Counted from the stretch's first letter, positions 1 to 10,042 are shown. The stretch: DNA of 64,000 nt from Paraburkholderia gardini (GCF_907164575.1 NZ_CAJQYY010000009.1:124001-188000), one strand, 5' to 3'. Numbers and translations: made by a program. The notes: generated from the sequence alone by a model not told the origin.

Positions 1-122
1 TGGGCATCGAGGATCGCGGCCGTATCGCGCGCGGTGCATGGGCCGATGTGGTCGTGTTCGATCGTGAACTGGCGTTGACCGCGACATACGTCGAAGGAGA
101 ATCGATTGTCGAATATGCTTGA
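1..122 (+). CDS. nagA: N-acetylglucosamine-6-phosphate deacetylase, C-terminal end (partial)
   Basis: Only the last 39 codons are present, read from base 3 to a TGA at 120-122. The peptide contains GRIARGAWADVVVFDREL followed by a short tail with VEGESIVEYA. This matches the closing beta-strands of amidohydrolase-type NagA enzymes, where a 'RG.i..G..AD.vv.d' signature precedes a final 'v...G..v' strand. NagA removes the acetyl group of GlcNAc-6-phosphate in the cytoplasm. The stop overlaps the start of the downstream SIS-domain gene, which implies one operon. The identification rests on this short tail plus the nag genes that follow. Confidence 0.8.
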   Translation, partial: GIEDRGRIARGAWADVVVFDRELALTATYVEGESIVEYA

Positions 123-1122
123 TGAAGCGTTGGCGTCCGCCGACGTAGTCGCCGCACAGCTTGCGGATACGTCGCGGGTCGAAGCCCTCGCGCACAAACT
201 CGCGGAATTGCCGCGGCACGTCGCGCTGACGGTCGCGCGCGGCAGTTCGGACCACGCAGCGAGTTACTTCGCAAGCCTCACGATGAGCCGTCTCGGCGTG
301 CCGGTCGCATCGTTGCCGATGTCGGTCGCGACGCTGCAGCAGGCGCCGCTCAAGGTGCGCGATCAGGTCGCGCTCGCATTTTCCCAGTCGGGCAAGAGCC
401 CGGACCTCGTCGGTACGATGGTCGCATTGCGCGACGCCGGCGCGCTGACAATTGCCGCGGTGAACGCGCCGTCGTCGCCGCTCGCGGATGCCTGCGAGTT
501 TCATCTGCCGCTGCTGGCGGGCCCGGAACTGAGCGTCGCCGCGACCAAGAGCTACATCGCGATGCTGGCGTTATCGGCGCAGCTCGTCGCGCGCTGGCAG
601 CGCGACGAAGCCCTGCTGGCTGCGTTGAACACGCTGCCGGACGCGTTGCGCCAGGCCGGTGCGCTCGACTGGAGCAAGGCCGTCGAGGCGCTGCGTGGCG
701 TCGAACGCATGATCGTGATCGGCCGGGGGCTCGGCCTCGCGATCGCGCAGGAAGCGGCGCTGAAGCTGAAGGAAACGTCGGGTATTCAGGCGGAAGCGTT
801 TTCGAGCGCGGAAGTGCGTCATGGTCCGATGGAACTGATCGGCCGCGACTATCCGCTGCTGGTTTTCGCACCGCGCGGTCCCGAACAGGCAGGCCTGATC
901 CAGCTTGCGCGCGACATGCGGGCGCGCGGCGCACATGTGCTGCTCGCCGCACCGGCCGACGTGCCGGAAGCGACGTTGCCGCTCGTCTCCACCGATCATC
1001 CGGCGCTCGATCCCGTCGCCGCGATTCTTTCCTTTTATGTGATGGCCGACGGTCTCGCCGCCGCTCGCGGACGCAATCCCGATGCACCGCGCCATCTGAA
1101 TAAAGTCACCGAAACTCACTGA
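106..1122 (+). CDS. SIS-domain glucosamine-6-phosphate deaminase (NagB-II/AgaS type)
   Basis: This 338-residue protein has two sugar-isomerase (SIS) domains. The first starts near residue 40 with RGSSDH at 45-50, and the second near residue 202 with IGRGLG. The stretch EVRHGP near residue 236 is the typical GlmS-like end of the second SIS phosphosugar site. There is no glutamine amidotransferase domain, so it is not GlmS. In a nag operon the expected job is conversion of glucosamine-6-phosphate to fructose-6-phosphate plus ammonia, as done by NagB-II proteins. The start is probably the TTG at 106, with AAGGAG about 6 bases upstream; the ATG at 115 is an alternative but lies far from that site. 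The gene overlaps the nagA stop by 17 bases, suggesting translational coupling. Confidence 0.85.
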   Translation: MSNMLDEALASADVVAAQLADTSRVEALAHKLAELPRHVALTVARGSSDHAASYFASLTMSRLGVPVASLPMSVATLQQAPLKVRDQVALAFSQSGKSPDLVGTMVALRDAGALTIAAVNAPSSPLADACEFHLPLLAGPELSVAATKSYIAMLALSAQLVARWQRDEALLAALNTLPDALRQAGALDWSKAVEALRGVERMIVIGRGLGLAIAQEAALKLKETSGIQAEAFSSAEVRHGPMELIGRDYPLLVFAPRGPEQAGLIQLARDMRARGAHVLLAAPADVPEATLPLVSTDHPALDPVAAILSFYVMADGLAAARGRNPDAPRHLNKVTETH

Positions 1123-1161
1123 TCGAGATATCAGATGCGACGTGTTGAGGAGTCCCGTTTG

Positions 1162-3711
1162 ATGAGCCATTCCCAAGGCCCAGTAGTGTTGCTCGCGCCG
1201 TTGACCGGTCCGGTCGTGCCGCTGGCAGATGTTCCCGACCCGGTGTTCTCAGGCGGCATGTTCGGCGACGGTATCGGCATCGATCCGCTCGCCGGCCGGC
1301 TGGTCGCGCCGTGCGACGGCGTGATCATGCATCTCGCGCGCACGGGTCACGCACTGACGCTGACCACCGCCGAAGGCGCAGAAATCCTGCTGCATATCGG
1401 TATCGATACAGTCGAGCTGGCCGGCAAGGGTTTCACGCCGAAGGTGCCGCAAGGCGCGACGGTCCGTACCGGCGATGTGCTGATCGAATTCGATCTGGAC
1501 TATGTCGCATCGACGGCGCCGAGCCTCGTTTCGGTGATCGCGATTGCGAATTCCGATGCGTTCGAAATCGTCGGACGTCCGGTGGCCGGCATGCTGAAGG
1601 CCGGCGAAAGTCCGCTATTCACGCTGCGCGCCCGCGATGGCGCTGCCGCCGAAGCATCGCGCCAGGCGACGCACGTCACCGAGGAATCGCGCCAGCAGAT
1701 CACGCTTGCGCACGCCGGCGGCCTGCATGCGCGGCCGGCGGCGCGCGCCCGCGAAGCGGCGCGCGGGTTCGATGCGCGCGTCGAAATCCGTTACGAAGGA
1801 CGCAAGGCGGCGATCGAGAGTGTCGTCGGTCTGCTTGGGCTTGGTGCGGGTGAAGGCGCGACGGTCGAGATTCTCGGCGTCGGTCCGCAGGCTGCGGCAG
1901 CGGTCGAAGCCGTCGCGCACGAACTGTTGCGCGAAGCGCATGGTGAGGTTGAGGAAAAGCCGGCGCGTCAAAGCTCGCCCGCGCCGCAGCAGGTTGCGCG
2001 CGCGGCCGGCACGCCGGACACGCTGGCTGGCGTGTGCGCGTCGCCGGGCATCGCGGTCGGCAAGATCGTGCGCTGGGACGACGCCGATCTCGAGCCGCCG
2101 GAAGTCGCGAGCGGCACGTCGGCGGCTGAAAGCCGTCTGCTCGACAAGGCGCTTGCCAGTGTCGATGCGGAGCTGAACGCGGTCGTGCGCGACGCGTCGC
2201 AACGCGGTGCGGTCGGCGAAGCGGGCATTTTCGCGGTGCATCGCGTGCTGCTCGAAGACCCGACGCTCCTCGACGCCGCGCGCGATCTGATCAGCCTCGG
2301 CAAGAGCGCCGGCTTCGGGTGGCGCTCGGCGATCCGCGCGCAGACCGCGGTACTCGCGAACATCGACGACGCCTTGCTCGCCGAACGCGCAGCCGATCTG
2401 CGTGACATCGAAAAGCGCGTGCTGCGCGCGCTCGGCTATTCGAACGGCGCGGCGCGCGTGTTGCCGGACGAAGCGGTGCTCGTGGCGGAAGAATTCACGC
2501 CGTCGGATCTGTCGTCGCTCGATCGCACGCGCGTGACGGCGCTGCTGATGGCGCGCGGCGGCGCGACGTCGCACGCCGCGATCATCGCGCGCCAGATCGG
2601 CATTCCGGCGCTGGTGGCGGTTGGCGACGCGCTCTTCGCGATACCCGAGGGCACGCAGGTCGTGGTCGATGCCGGCGCAGGTCGCCTCGAACACGCGCCC
2701 ACCGCGCTCGACGTCGAACGTGCGCGCAGCGAGCGCCAGCGTCTTGCCGGCGTGCGTGAAGCGAACCGCCGCACGTCGCAACAGTCGGCCGCCACGAACG
2801 ACGGCCGCGCGATCGAAGTCGCCGCCAATATCGCCACGCTCGAAGACGCGAAGACCGCCGTCGACAACGGCGCGGATGCCGTCGGTCTGCTTCGCACGGA
2901 ACTGCTGTTCATTCATCGCCGGGCCGCGCCGAACGTCGACGAACATCGCCAGAGCTATCAGACGATCGTCGATGCGCTGGGCGGCCGCACCGCGATCATC
3001 CGCACGCTCGACGTGGGCGCCGACAAGGAAGTCGATTACCTGACGCTGCCACCGGAAACGAACCCGGCGCTCGGCCTGCGCGGCATCCGTCTCGCGCAGG
3101 TGCGCCCGGATCTGCTCGACGACCAGTTGCGCGGGCTGCTCGCCGTGCGTCCGGTGGGCGCCGTGCGCATCCTGCTGCCGATGGTCACCGATTCGGGTGA
3201 ACTCGTCCGTCTGCGCAAACGTATCGACGAACTGGCGCGCGAAGCGGGCCGCACGGACGCGATCGAAGTCGGCGTGATGATCGAAGTGCCGTCGGCGGCG
3301 CTGCTGGCCGACCAGCTTTCGCAGCATGCGGATTTTCTGTCGATCGGCACCAACGACCTGACGCAATACACGCTCGCGATGGACCGCTGCCAGCCGGACC
3401 TCGCCGCACAGGCGGACGGGCTGCATCCGGCGGTGCTGCGTCTGATCGACGCCACCGTGAAGGGCGCGGAAAAGCATGGCAAGTGGGTGGGCGTCTGTGG
3501 CGCACTGGCGGGCGACCCGCTCGCGGTGCCGCTGCTCGTCGGCCTGGGCGTGACCGAGCTTTCGGTGGATCCGGTGTCGGTGCCGGGCATCAAGGCGCGG
3601 GTGCGCAACCTCGATTATCAGCTGTGCCGTCAGCGCGCCCAGGATGCGCTCGCGCTCGACTCGGCGCAGGCGGTAAGGGCAGTGAGCCGCGAAGTCTGGC
3701 CACAGGACTGA
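1162..3711 (+). CDS. nagF: PTS EIIA(Glc-like)-HPr-Enzyme I fusion (phosphoenolpyruvate-protein phosphotransferase)
   Basis: This 849-residue protein carries the soluble part of a sugar PTS in one chain. The N-terminal EIIA domain has its phospho-histidine in ILLHIGIDTV (about His78). The HPr domain has GLHARPAA (about His189). Enzyme I follows, with GGATSHAAIIAR (about His471) and the C-terminal PEP-binding half with SIGTNDLTQYTLAMDR and VCGALAGD (active Cys about 779). Phosphate would pass from PEP through EI, HPr and EIIA to the EIIB of the transporter encoded next. The ATG at 1162 is preferred over 1135 because GAGGAG sits about 9 bases before it. It lies 39 bases after the SIS gene. The symbol follows nag-operon usage; generic annotation would call it ptsP. 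Confidence 0.93.
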   Translation: MSHSQGPVVLLAPLTGPVVPLADVPDPVFSGGMFGDGIGIDPLAGRLVAPCDGVIMHLARTGHALTLTTAEGAEILLHIGIDTVELAGKGFTPKVPQGATVRTGDVLIEFDLDYVASTAPSLVSVIAIANSDAFEIVGRPVAGMLKAGESPLFTLRARDGAAAEASRQATHVTEESRQQITLAHAGGLHARPAARAREAARGFDARVEIRYEGRKAAIESVVGLLGLGAGEGATVEILGVGPQAAAAVEAVAHELLREAHGEVEEKPARQSSPAPQQVARAAGTPDTLAGVCASPGIAVGKIVRWDDADLEPPEVASGTSAAESRLLDKALASVDAELNAVVRDASQRGAVGEAGIFAVHRVLLEDPTLLDAARDLISLGKSAGFGWRSAIRAQTAVLANIDDALLAERAADLRDIEKRVLRALGYSNGAARVLPDEAVLVAEEFTPSDLSSLDRTRVTALLMARGGATSHAAIIARQIGIPALVAVGDALFAIPEGTQVVVDAGAGRLEHAPTALDVERARSERQRLAGVREANRRTSQQSAATNDGRAIEVAANIATLEDAKTAVDNGADAVGLLRTELLFIHRRAAPNVDEHRQSYQTIVDALGGRTAIIRTLDVGADKEVDYLTLPPETNPALGLRGIRLAQVRPDLLDDQLRGLLAVRPVGAVRILLPMVTDSGELVRLRKRIDELAREAGRTDAIEVGVMIEVPSAALLADQLSQHADFLSIGTNDLTQYTLAMDRCQPDLAAQADGLHPAVLRLIDATVKGAEKHGKWVGVCGALAGDPLAVPLLVGLGVTELSVDPVSVPGIKARVRNLDYQLCRQRAQDALALDSAQAVRAVSREVWPQD

Positions 3712-3850
3712 ACCCCACACAGTTCGCGGCAACCTTCGCAACATGAAGACGTAAATGAGGCACAAGCGGCTGCGCAAGCCGCACAACACGTAACGCAATG
3801 ACGTAGGCAATAACTACGACCACGACTCAATGAAGGGATTGGAGATATCA

Positions 3851-5626
3851 ATGGATGGGAATCCGTTTCTGAAGATTCAGCGCCTCGGTCGCGCGCTGAT
3901 GCTGCCGATCGCAGTGCTGCCGGTCGCCGGCCTGCTGCTGCGCCTCGGTCAGCCCGATGTGTTCAACATCAAGATGATCGCCGACGCGGGCGGCGCGATT
4001 TTCGACAACCTGCCGCTGCTGTTCGCGATCGGCGTGGCCGTCGGCTTTGCGAAGGACAACAACGGCGTTGCGGCGCTGGCGGGCGCCATCGGCTATCTCA
4101 TCGAGATCGCCGTGATGAAGGACATCAACGACAAGCTCAACATGGGCGTGCTGTCGGGGATCGTGGCCGGTATCGTGGCCGGGCTGCTGTACAACCGGTA
4201 CAAGGACATCAAGCTGCCCGATTACCTCGCGTTCTTCGGAGGGAAACGGTTCGTGCCGATTGTCACCGGGGTTGTGTGTCTGGTGATAGGAATCGCGTTC
4301 GGCTATGTGTGGGCGCCGGTTCAGGCCGTCATCGACCTGGCCGGTCACTGGCTGACGACCGCGGGCGCGATCGGCGCATTCGTGTTCGGTGTGCTGAACC
4401 GTCTCCTGCTGGTCACGGGTCTGCATCACATCCTGAATTCGTTGACGTGGTTCGTCTTCGGCTCGTTCACGCCGCCGGGCGGCGCGGCCGTGACGGGCGA
4501 CCTGCATCGCTTCTTCGCAGGCGATCCGACGGCCGGAACGTTCATGACGGGCTTCTTCCCGGTCATGATGTTCGGTCTGCCGGCCGCGTGTCTCGCGATG
4601 TTCCATGAAGCACCGAAGGAACGCCGCGCGATGGTGGGCGGCCTGCTGTTCTCGATGGCGCTGACCTCGTTCCTGACGGGCGTGACCGAGCCGATCGAAT
4701 TCAGCTTCATGTTCCTCGCACCGGTGCTGTACGTGATCCACGCGCTGCTGACGGGCCTCGCGCTCGCGATCTGCTCGGCGCTCGGCATTCACCTCGGCTT
4801 CACGTTCTCGGCTGGAGCGATCGACTACGTCCTGAACTACGGCCTGTCGACGAAGGGCTGGATGGCGATTCCGATTGGCGTCGTCTACGCCGTCGTGTAC
4901 TACGGCCTGTTCCGCTTCTTCATCCGCAAGTTCAACATGGCGACGCCGGGTCGTGAACCCGTCAATGCCGATGATGCAACCATGGAAACGTCAGATGGCG
5001 TTGCCGCGCCGGCAACGGCTGTGGCCGCGACACGCGCGCAGCGTTACATCGCGGCGCTGGGCGGCGCGTCGAATCTGACGCTCGTCGATGCATGCACGAC
5101 GCGCCTGCGTCTTTCGGTGGTGGATGCGACCCAGGTGTCGGAAGCCGGTCTGAAGACGATCGGCGCGCGCGGTGTGCTCAAGCGGGGCGCGACGAACGTG
5201 CAGGTGATCATCGGACCGGAAGCGGACATGATCGCCGACGAAATCCGCACGACGATCGATCAGGGCGGCGCGGCTGCCGCGAAGCCGGCGGCCGTGGCTG
5301 CAACACCAGCCGCAGCGGTTGCGGGCGATGCTGCATTTGCCGTAGCGGAAAGCGGTCCGCTGGATCCGGACCCGGCACGCTGGCTCGCCGTGTTCGGTGG
5401 TGCGACCAATGTCGTCTCGCTCGACGTCATCGCGGCGACGCGTCTGCGTGTCGTGGTGAGCGATCCGTCGGCGGTGGACAACCAGCGCATGGCAGGGCTG
5501 GACGTCGCGTGGGTGTCGGCGGATACGTTCCACATCGTCGTGGGTCAGGCGGCAGCGCGCTACGCGCAGCAACTGGCGACGCGCCTCCCGACGGCTACCG
5601 GTGGCGCTACGCCGCAACCTGCCTGA
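3851..5626 (+). CDS. nagE: PTS N-acetylglucosamine transporter subunit IICB with an extra degenerate IIB-like domain
   Basis: This 591-residue inner-membrane transporter takes up and phosphorylates GlcNAc. Residues 1 to about 375 form the multi-spanning EIIC channel, with TGLHHILNS and TGVTEPIEFSFMF as family signatures. An EIIB domain follows with the phosphorylated cysteine in LVDACTTRLRL (about Cys415). A second IIB-like copy lies near residues 510-585 with the related stretch LDVIAATRLRV, where the cysteine position is alanine (about residue 528). No EIIA domain is present because the preceding gene supplies it. The start at 3851 follows GGAG at a good distance; an upstream in-frame ATG at 3830 lacks such a site. 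A small hairpin (GCGGCT/AGCCGC, 3766-3782) sits in the 139-base gap before it. Confidence 0.92.
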   Translation: MDGNPFLKIQRLGRALMLPIAVLPVAGLLLRLGQPDVFNIKMIADAGGAIFDNLPLLFAIGVAVGFAKDNNGVAALAGAIGYLIEIAVMKDINDKLNMGVLSGIVAGIVAGLLYNRYKDIKLPDYLAFFGGKRFVPIVTGVVCLVIGIAFGYVWAPVQAVIDLAGHWLTTAGAIGAFVFGVLNRLLLVTGLHHILNSLTWFVFGSFTPPGGAAVTGDLHRFFAGDPTAGTFMTGFFPVMMFGLPAACLAMFHEAPKERRAMVGGLLFSMALTSFLTGVTEPIEFSFMFLAPVLYVIHALLTGLALAICSALGIHLGFTFSAGAIDYVLNYGLSTKGWMAIPIGVVYAVVYYGLFRFFIRKFNMATPGREPVNADDATMETSDGVAAPATAVAATRAQRYIAALGGASNLTLVDACTTRLRLSVVDATQVSEAGLKTIGARGVLKRGATNVQVIIGPEADMIADEIRTTIDQGGAAAAKPAAVAATPAAAVAGDAAFAVAESGPLDPDPARWLAVFGGATNVVSLDVIAATRLRVVVSDPSAVDNQRMAGLDVAWVSADTFHIVVGQAAARYAQQLATRLPTATGGATPQPA

Positions 5627-5656
5627 TGCGTTTCACGCTTTAGACGGAAGCAATAA

Positions 5657-5692
5657 AAAACGCAGCGCCCTGATGTGAAGGGCGCCGCGTTT
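5657..5692 (+). terminator. Rho-independent terminator after the nag operon
   Basis: The stem GCGCCCT/AGGGCGC with a GATGTGA loop is extended by AAACGC/GCGTTT. It sits 30 bases after the nagE stop. The A-rich left flank means it could also act for cydB read from the other side. Confidence 0.8.
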
Positions 5693-5797
5693 GCGTTGAC
5701 GGTCTGGCTTTCACGCGTTATCGAATCGTGACGCCGGCTTGTGTGCCGAAGCCGCGGACACTATCGCCATCACCCGGCCCGTGCCCGGCGTCGTTGT

Positions 5798-6934
5798 TCA
5801 ATACATCGAATGGGTGTTTTCTTCGATCGCCGCGGCGGTGACCTTGCCGCGCATCACGCGATAGACCCAGCCCGTATAGATCAGGATCAGCGGCAGGAAA
5901 ATGATGACCGCGATCAGCATGATCTGCAGTGTCATCTGGCTCGACGTCGAGTCCCACACCGTGAGGCTGCTGCGACTGTCGAGCGACGACGGCATGATGA
6001 ACGGAAACATCGAGAAGCCCGCTGTCAGGATCACGCCCGCGATCATCAGCCCGGTCGAGACAAATGTGATTTTCTCGAAGCGCGAGCTGGCCAGCAGTAG
6101 CGCAAGCATGCCGCCAGTCAGACCTGCCACCGGTGCCGCGATCATCCATGGATACGTGGAGTAGTTGTTCAGCCACAGCCCGGGCGCACCGATCACGCTT
6201 TTCAGCAGCGGATTGGCGACGGTATCGAGCGGCGCGGCATCGACGATCTGATAGCCGCCGATCAGGGTCGCCACCAGCAGACCCGCGATGATGAACAGCG
6301 CGACCGCGGCGAGCGACATGATGCGCAGCGCCACCGAAGCGCGTCGCGCCACGATGCCATCCGTCTTCATCTTGACGAACGCGGCGCCGTGCGCCGCAAG
6401 CATCGACACGCTCACGAGCCCGCACACCAGCGCGAACGGATTGAGCAGTGCGAAGAATCCGCCGTGATACGTGACGCGCAGATCGGTATCGAACTCGAAG
6501 GGGACGCCCTGCAGCAGGTTCCCGAACGCGACGCCGAACACCAGCGCCGGCACGAAGCCGCCGACGAAAAGCGCCCAGTCCCACGCCGTGCGCCAGCGCG
6601 GATCTTCACGCTTGTTGCGATAGTCGAAGCCGACCGGCCGCAGGAACAGCGCGAACAGCACGAGCAGCATCGCGAAATAGAAGCCGGAGAACGATGCCGC
6701 ATAGACCAGCGGCCACGCCGCGAACATCGCGCCGCCAGCGGTGACGAACCAGACCTGATTGCCTTCCCACGTCGCGCCGACCGTGTTCACGACGATGCGT
6801 CGCTCGCCGTCGGTCTTGCCGATGAAGGGCAACAGGATCGCTGCGCCCATATCGAACCCGTCGGTGAGCGCGAAGCCGATCAGCAGCACGCCGATCAGCG
6901 CCCACCAGACCAGTTTGAGGGTGACGTAATCCAT
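5798..6934 (-). CDS. cydB: cytochrome bd ubiquinol oxidase subunit II
   Basis: This 378-residue membrane protein is CydB, partner of CydA in the bd-type quinol oxidase that reduces oxygen to water without proton pumping. It shows the family opening [20 protein letters not shown], the [17 protein letters not shown] segment, and eight or nine hydrophobic helices ending near [14 protein letters not shown]. The start is the ATG at 6934 (MDYVTLK), 31 bases after the cydA stop. The 98 bases downstream of it contain no CydX-like peptide that I can recognise. Confidence 0.96.
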   Translation of the reverse strand: MDYVTLKLVWWALIGVLLIGFALTDGFDMGAAILLPFIGKTDGERRIVVNTVGATWEGNQVWFVTAGGAMFAAWPLVYAASFSGFYFAMLLVLFALFLRPVGFDYRNKREDPRWRTAWDWALFVGGFVPALVFGVAFGNLLQGVPFEFDTDLRVTYHGGFFALLNPFALVCGLVSVSMLAAHGAAFVKMKTDGIVARRASVALRIMSLAAVALFIIAGLLVATLIGGYQIVDAAPLDTVANPLLKSVIGAPGLWLNNYSTYPWMIAAPVAGLTGGMLALLLASSRFEKITFVSTGLMIAGVILTAGFSMFPFIMPSSLDSRSSLTVWDSTSSQMTLQIMLIAVIIFLPLILIYTGWVYRVMRGKVTAAAIEENTHSMY

Positions 6935-6965
6935 GATGGTTTCCCGTTGAACAGACTGGTGTGAA

Positions 6966-8558
6966 TTACGCCGCCGACTTGCCGGCCAGTGCGGGCGCGG
7001 GCTTGTCCTGCTCATGGTGGTAACGGCCCGTATGCAGCGACGACGGACCGAGGCGCGCGTACTTGAACATCAACGTGATTTCGATGACGAAAAGCGCCGT
7101 ATAGAACACCACGAAACCGGCAAGGCTCAGATACAGGTCGCCCGGCTGCAGGCTCGACGCGGAAAGCGACGTCGGCAGAATGCCCGCGATCGTCCACGGT
7201 TGCCGACCGACTTCAGCGACGATCCAGCCAGACTCGGCCGCAAGCCACGGCAGCGGAATCGCCCACACGGCCCAGCGCAGGAACCAGCGGCGCTTGTCCA
7301 GCAGCAGCGAGCGTTGCGCGCAGAACCAGAACGCCAGCACGAACGTCGCAAGGAACAGGATGCCGAGGCCGACCATCAGGCGGAATGAGAAGAACACGGG
7401 CGAAACCGGTGGAATCGTTTTCTTTGCAGCCTGCCTGATCTGTTCCGGCGTGGCGTCGGTGACGTTCGTCGTGAACTGCTTGAGCATCAGGCCGTAACCC
7501 AGATCGGCCTTGTGCGCTTCGAACGTTGCGTGCGCTTCGTCGGTGTCGTCGCCGCTTTTCAGATGCTGTAGCGCGCCGTATGCGAGCATGCCGCTTCTGA
7601 TGCGCGTTTCGTTGTGCGCCATCAGGTCTTTCAGGCCCAGCACCGGTTCGTCGAGCGAGCGCGTCGCGATGATGCCAAGCGCATAGGGCACGCGGATTGC
7701 GTAATCGGTGCGTTCTTCCTGCTGGTTCGGAATGCCGATGATCGTGAACGGCGCAGGTGCGGGTGCCGTATCCCATTCGGATTCGATGGCGGCGAGCTTG
7801 ATCTGCTGCACTTCACCCGTGCGATAGCCCGATTCGTCGCCGAGCACGATCACGCAGATCGTGGACGCCAGCCCGAAACCCGCCGCGATCGCGAATGAAC
7901 GCAGCGCGAATGCGGTGTCACGACGCTTCAGCAGATACCACGACGACACACCGAGTACGAACATCGACGCCGTCACGTAGCCCGCCGACACCGTATGCAC
8001 GAACTTCACCTGCGCGACCGGATTGAACAGCACATCGAAGATGCTGGACAGCTCCATGCGCATCGTCTGGTAGTTGAAGTGGGCGCCGACGGGATTGTTC
8101 ATCCAGCCGTTCGCGACCAGAATCCACAGCGCCGACAGGTTCGATCCGAGCGCGACGAGGAACGTGACGACCAGATGCTGCACTCTCGAAAGCCGGGTCC
8201 AGCCGAAGAAAAAGAGCCCGACGAACGTCGATTCGAGGAAGAACGCCATCAGACCTTCGACGGCCAGCGGCACCCCGAAAATATCGCCGACGTAATGTGA
8301 GTAGTACGACCAGTTCGTGCCGAACTGGAACTCGAGCGTGAGCCCGGTCGTGACGCCCATCGCGAAGTTGATCCCGAAGAGCTTGCCCCAGAACTGGGTC
8401 ATGTCCTTGTAGATCTGCTTGCCGGTCATGACATAGACCGACTCCATGATCACGAGCAGCCATGACAGGCCGAGCGTCAGGGGCACGAACAGAAAATGGT
8501 AGAGCGCCGTGACGGCGAACTGTAAGCGCGAAAGGTCGACGACTTCGCTAGCGTGCAT
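6966..8558 (-). CDS. cydA: cytochrome bd ubiquinol oxidase subunit I
   Basis: This 530-residue haem-carrying subunit begins [30 protein letters not shown], which includes the conserved early histidine region. It continues with the quinol-side segment [21 protein letters not shown] and the GWMNNPVG motif. The chain has the length and multiple membrane spans of CydA. The ATG at 8558 is preceded by GAGGTG at a good distance and is preferred over the in-frame GTG at 8567. The start lies inside the 3' end of cydP (11-base overlap), so cydP, cydA and cydB are read leftward as one unit. Confidence 0.96.
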   Translation of the reverse strand: MHASEVVDLSRLQFAVTALYHFLFVPLTLGLSWLLVIMESVYVMTGKQIYKDMTQFWGKLFGINFAMGVTTGLTLEFQFGTNWSYYSHYVGDIFGVPLAVEGLMAFFLESTFVGLFFFGWTRLSRVQHLVVTFLVALGSNLSALWILVANGWMNNPVGAHFNYQTMRMELSSIFDVLFNPVAQVKFVHTVSAGYVTASMFVLGVSSWYLLKRRDTAFALRSFAIAAGFGLASTICVIVLGDESGYRTGEVQQIKLAAIESEWDTAPAPAPFTIIGIPNQQEERTDYAIRVPYALGIIATRSLDEPVLGLKDLMAHNETRIRSGMLAYGALQHLKSGDDTDEAHATFEAHKADLGYGLMLKQFTTNVTDATPEQIRQAAKKTIPPVSPVFFSFRLMVGLGILFLATFVLAFWFCAQRSLLLDKRRWFLRWAVWAIPLPWLAAESGWIVAEVGRQPWTIAGILPTSLSASSLQPGDLYLSLAGFVVFYTALFVIEITLMFKYARLGPSSLHTGRYHHEQDKPAPALAGKSAA

Positions 8559-8805
8559 GAGTATCACCTCGAGACGGGTGCGGTGCGGGAACGCCGAGTA
8601 GCGCCTCTGCGACGACCGCTGGCGGCAGCGACATGTGCTCTGCCTGCGGATGATTGAAGAATGCGTATTTGAGGATCATCAGCAGCGCGAACTTGATCGC
8701 GAGCACGATGACGATATCGCGTGCGAAAGTCGGACCGCGCGCCCATGCGGCGCAGCGCGCGCGCAGGCGCAGGCGAGGAGTCCTGTGATTCAGCGTTATG
8801 GTCAT
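8548..8805 (-). CDS. cydP: cytochrome oxidase putative small subunit CydP
   Basis: This 85-residue protein has a single membrane helix, DIVIVLAIKFALLMILKYAF, followed by HPQAEHMSLPPAVVAEALLGV. That matches the small CydP proteins found directly upstream of cydA in Burkholderiales. The arginine-rich N-terminus fits a cytoplasmic anchor. It may stabilise the bd oxidase in the way CydX does elsewhere, which is inference. The ATG at 8805 (MTITLNHR) is the likely start. The stop codon overlaps the cydA start. Between it and the rpoH terminator (8806-9037) I see no gene; the promoter of the cyd genes should lie there. Confidence 0.75.
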   Translation of the reverse strand: MTITLNHRTPRLRLRARCAAWARGPTFARDIVIVLAIKFALLMILKYAFFNHPQAEHMSLPPAVVAEALLGVPAPHPSRGDTHAR

Positions 8806-9037
8806 GATGGGTCGATGACGGCTCCATGGGAGGAGTGCCGGTCGGGCCGCATGGCGCGGCCTGGCAAAATGCATGACGGAATTCCAGGAGCGAGCCCATC
8901 GACGCGCGAGTTCCGCGCTGTGGCATACGGTCGCGAAGGCGAACCCGCGAAATCAGTATCGCCGCGCTCTTTATGTTGCGTCAACAAAAAGGGGGCGATT
9001 GTCCTGGAAATGAATCGGGAGTCAGGCCGCAGACAAG

Positions 9038-9068
9038 AAAAAGCCCCGCCATCTTTCGAAGGCAGGGC
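9038..9068 (-). terminator. Rho-independent terminator of rpoH
   Basis: On the minus strand GCCCTGCC and GGCGGGGC pair (one G-U pair) around a 10-base loop and are followed by five T. It sits 39 bases beyond the rpoH stop. Confidence 0.85.
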
Positions 9069-9106
9069 CGGATACAACAGCGGTGCCGGGCAAGCCGGCT
9101 TGTGCG

Positions 9107-10042
9107 TTACGCGTATTCGCTCAATGCACCACGCATTTTCTTCATCGCGCTGGCCTCGATCTGACGGATACGTTCCGCCGATACACCGAATTCGTCGGCG
9201 AGTTCGTGCAGCGTCGAGCCGCCCGAACCGTTGTCGTCGACCTTCAGCCAGCGTGCCTCGATGATGCGGCGGCTGCGGGCGTCGAGCGCGTCGAGCGCGC
9301 TGGCGATACCGTCGCTGTGCAGCCTGTCGCGCTGACGTGCGGCGAGCACCGCGGTCGGCTCGTTATGCGAGTCGGCCAGCCACGCGATCGGCGAATACGC
9401 CTCTTCACCGTCTTCGACCTGGCCTTCGAGCGCGATATCGCCGCCGGACAGACGCGTTTCCATTTCGGCAACTTCTTCGCGCTTCACGTTCAGCTCGGTC
9501 GCGAGTCCTTCGATTTCCTCCGGCGTGAACGCCTGGAAACCCTGCTTGTGGCTGCGCAGGTTGAAGAATAGCTTGCGCTGCGCCTTGGTGGTGGCGACCT
9601 TCACCATGCGCCAGTTGCGCAGGATGTATTCGTGGATCTCCGCCTTGATCCAGTGCATGGCGTACGAAACCAGCCGCACGTTCTGCGAAGGATCGAAGCG
9701 TTTCACCGCCTTCATCAGGCCGATGTTGCCTTCCTGGATCAGGTCGGCGTGCGGCAGGCCGTAGCCCAGGTAGTTACGCGCGATCGACACGACAAGACGC
9801 AGGTGCGACAGCACCAGACGACGGGCGGACTCCAGATTGTCCTGCTCGCGAAATTCGGTGGCGAACTGGCGTTCCTCCGCCGGCGTCAGCATCGGAATCC
9901 GGTTCACGGCCTGAATGTAGGCGTCGATATTGCCCAGCTGGCCGGGCAGCAGCGAAGAATGCGCGAGCACCAGAGCGCCTGCCGGAGCGGCCTTAGCCGA
10001 CGGCGGGCTCAGAGTACTCGGAAGGGTCAGTGCATTGCTCAC
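9107..10042 (-). CDS. rpoH: RNA polymerase heat-shock sigma factor sigma-32
   Basis: This 311-residue sigma-70-family factor directs RNA polymerase to heat-shock promoters. Region 2 contains LVVSIARNYLGYGLPHADLIQEGNIGLMKAVKRFDP, followed by the aromatic-rich YAMHWIKAEIHEYILRNWRMVK. The C-terminus carries the region 4 helix-turn-helix LHELADEFGVSAERIRQIEASAMKKMR. The length fits RpoH and is much shorter than RpoD. The start is a GTG at 10042 with GGAG eight bases before it. A perfect CIRCE lies 59 bases upstream, so HrcA repression of this gene is expected. It is divergent from pagL. Confidence 0.95.
   Translation of the reverse strand: MSNALTLPSTLSPPSAKAAPAGALVLAHSSLLPGQLGNIDAYIQAVNRIPMLTPAEERQFATEFREQDNLESARRLVLSHLRLVVSIARNYLGYGLPHADLIQEGNIGLMKAVKRFDPSQNVRLVSYAMHWIKAEIHEYILRNWRMVKVATTKAQRKLFFNLRSHKQGFQAFTPEEIEGLATELNVKREEVAEMETRLSGGDIALEGQVEDGEEAYSPIAWLADSHNEPTAVLAARQRDRLHSDGIASALDALDARSRRIIEARWLKVDDNGSGGSTLHELADEFGVSAERIRQIEASAMKKMRGALSEYA

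Noticed and set aside
1615-3810. A 731-codon open frame antisense to the PTS fusion gene
   Set aside because: It is the shadow of a high-GC gene: its composition is dominated by Arg, Ala and Asp/Glu runs with no domain, and the opposite strand has a complete, well-conserved enzyme.
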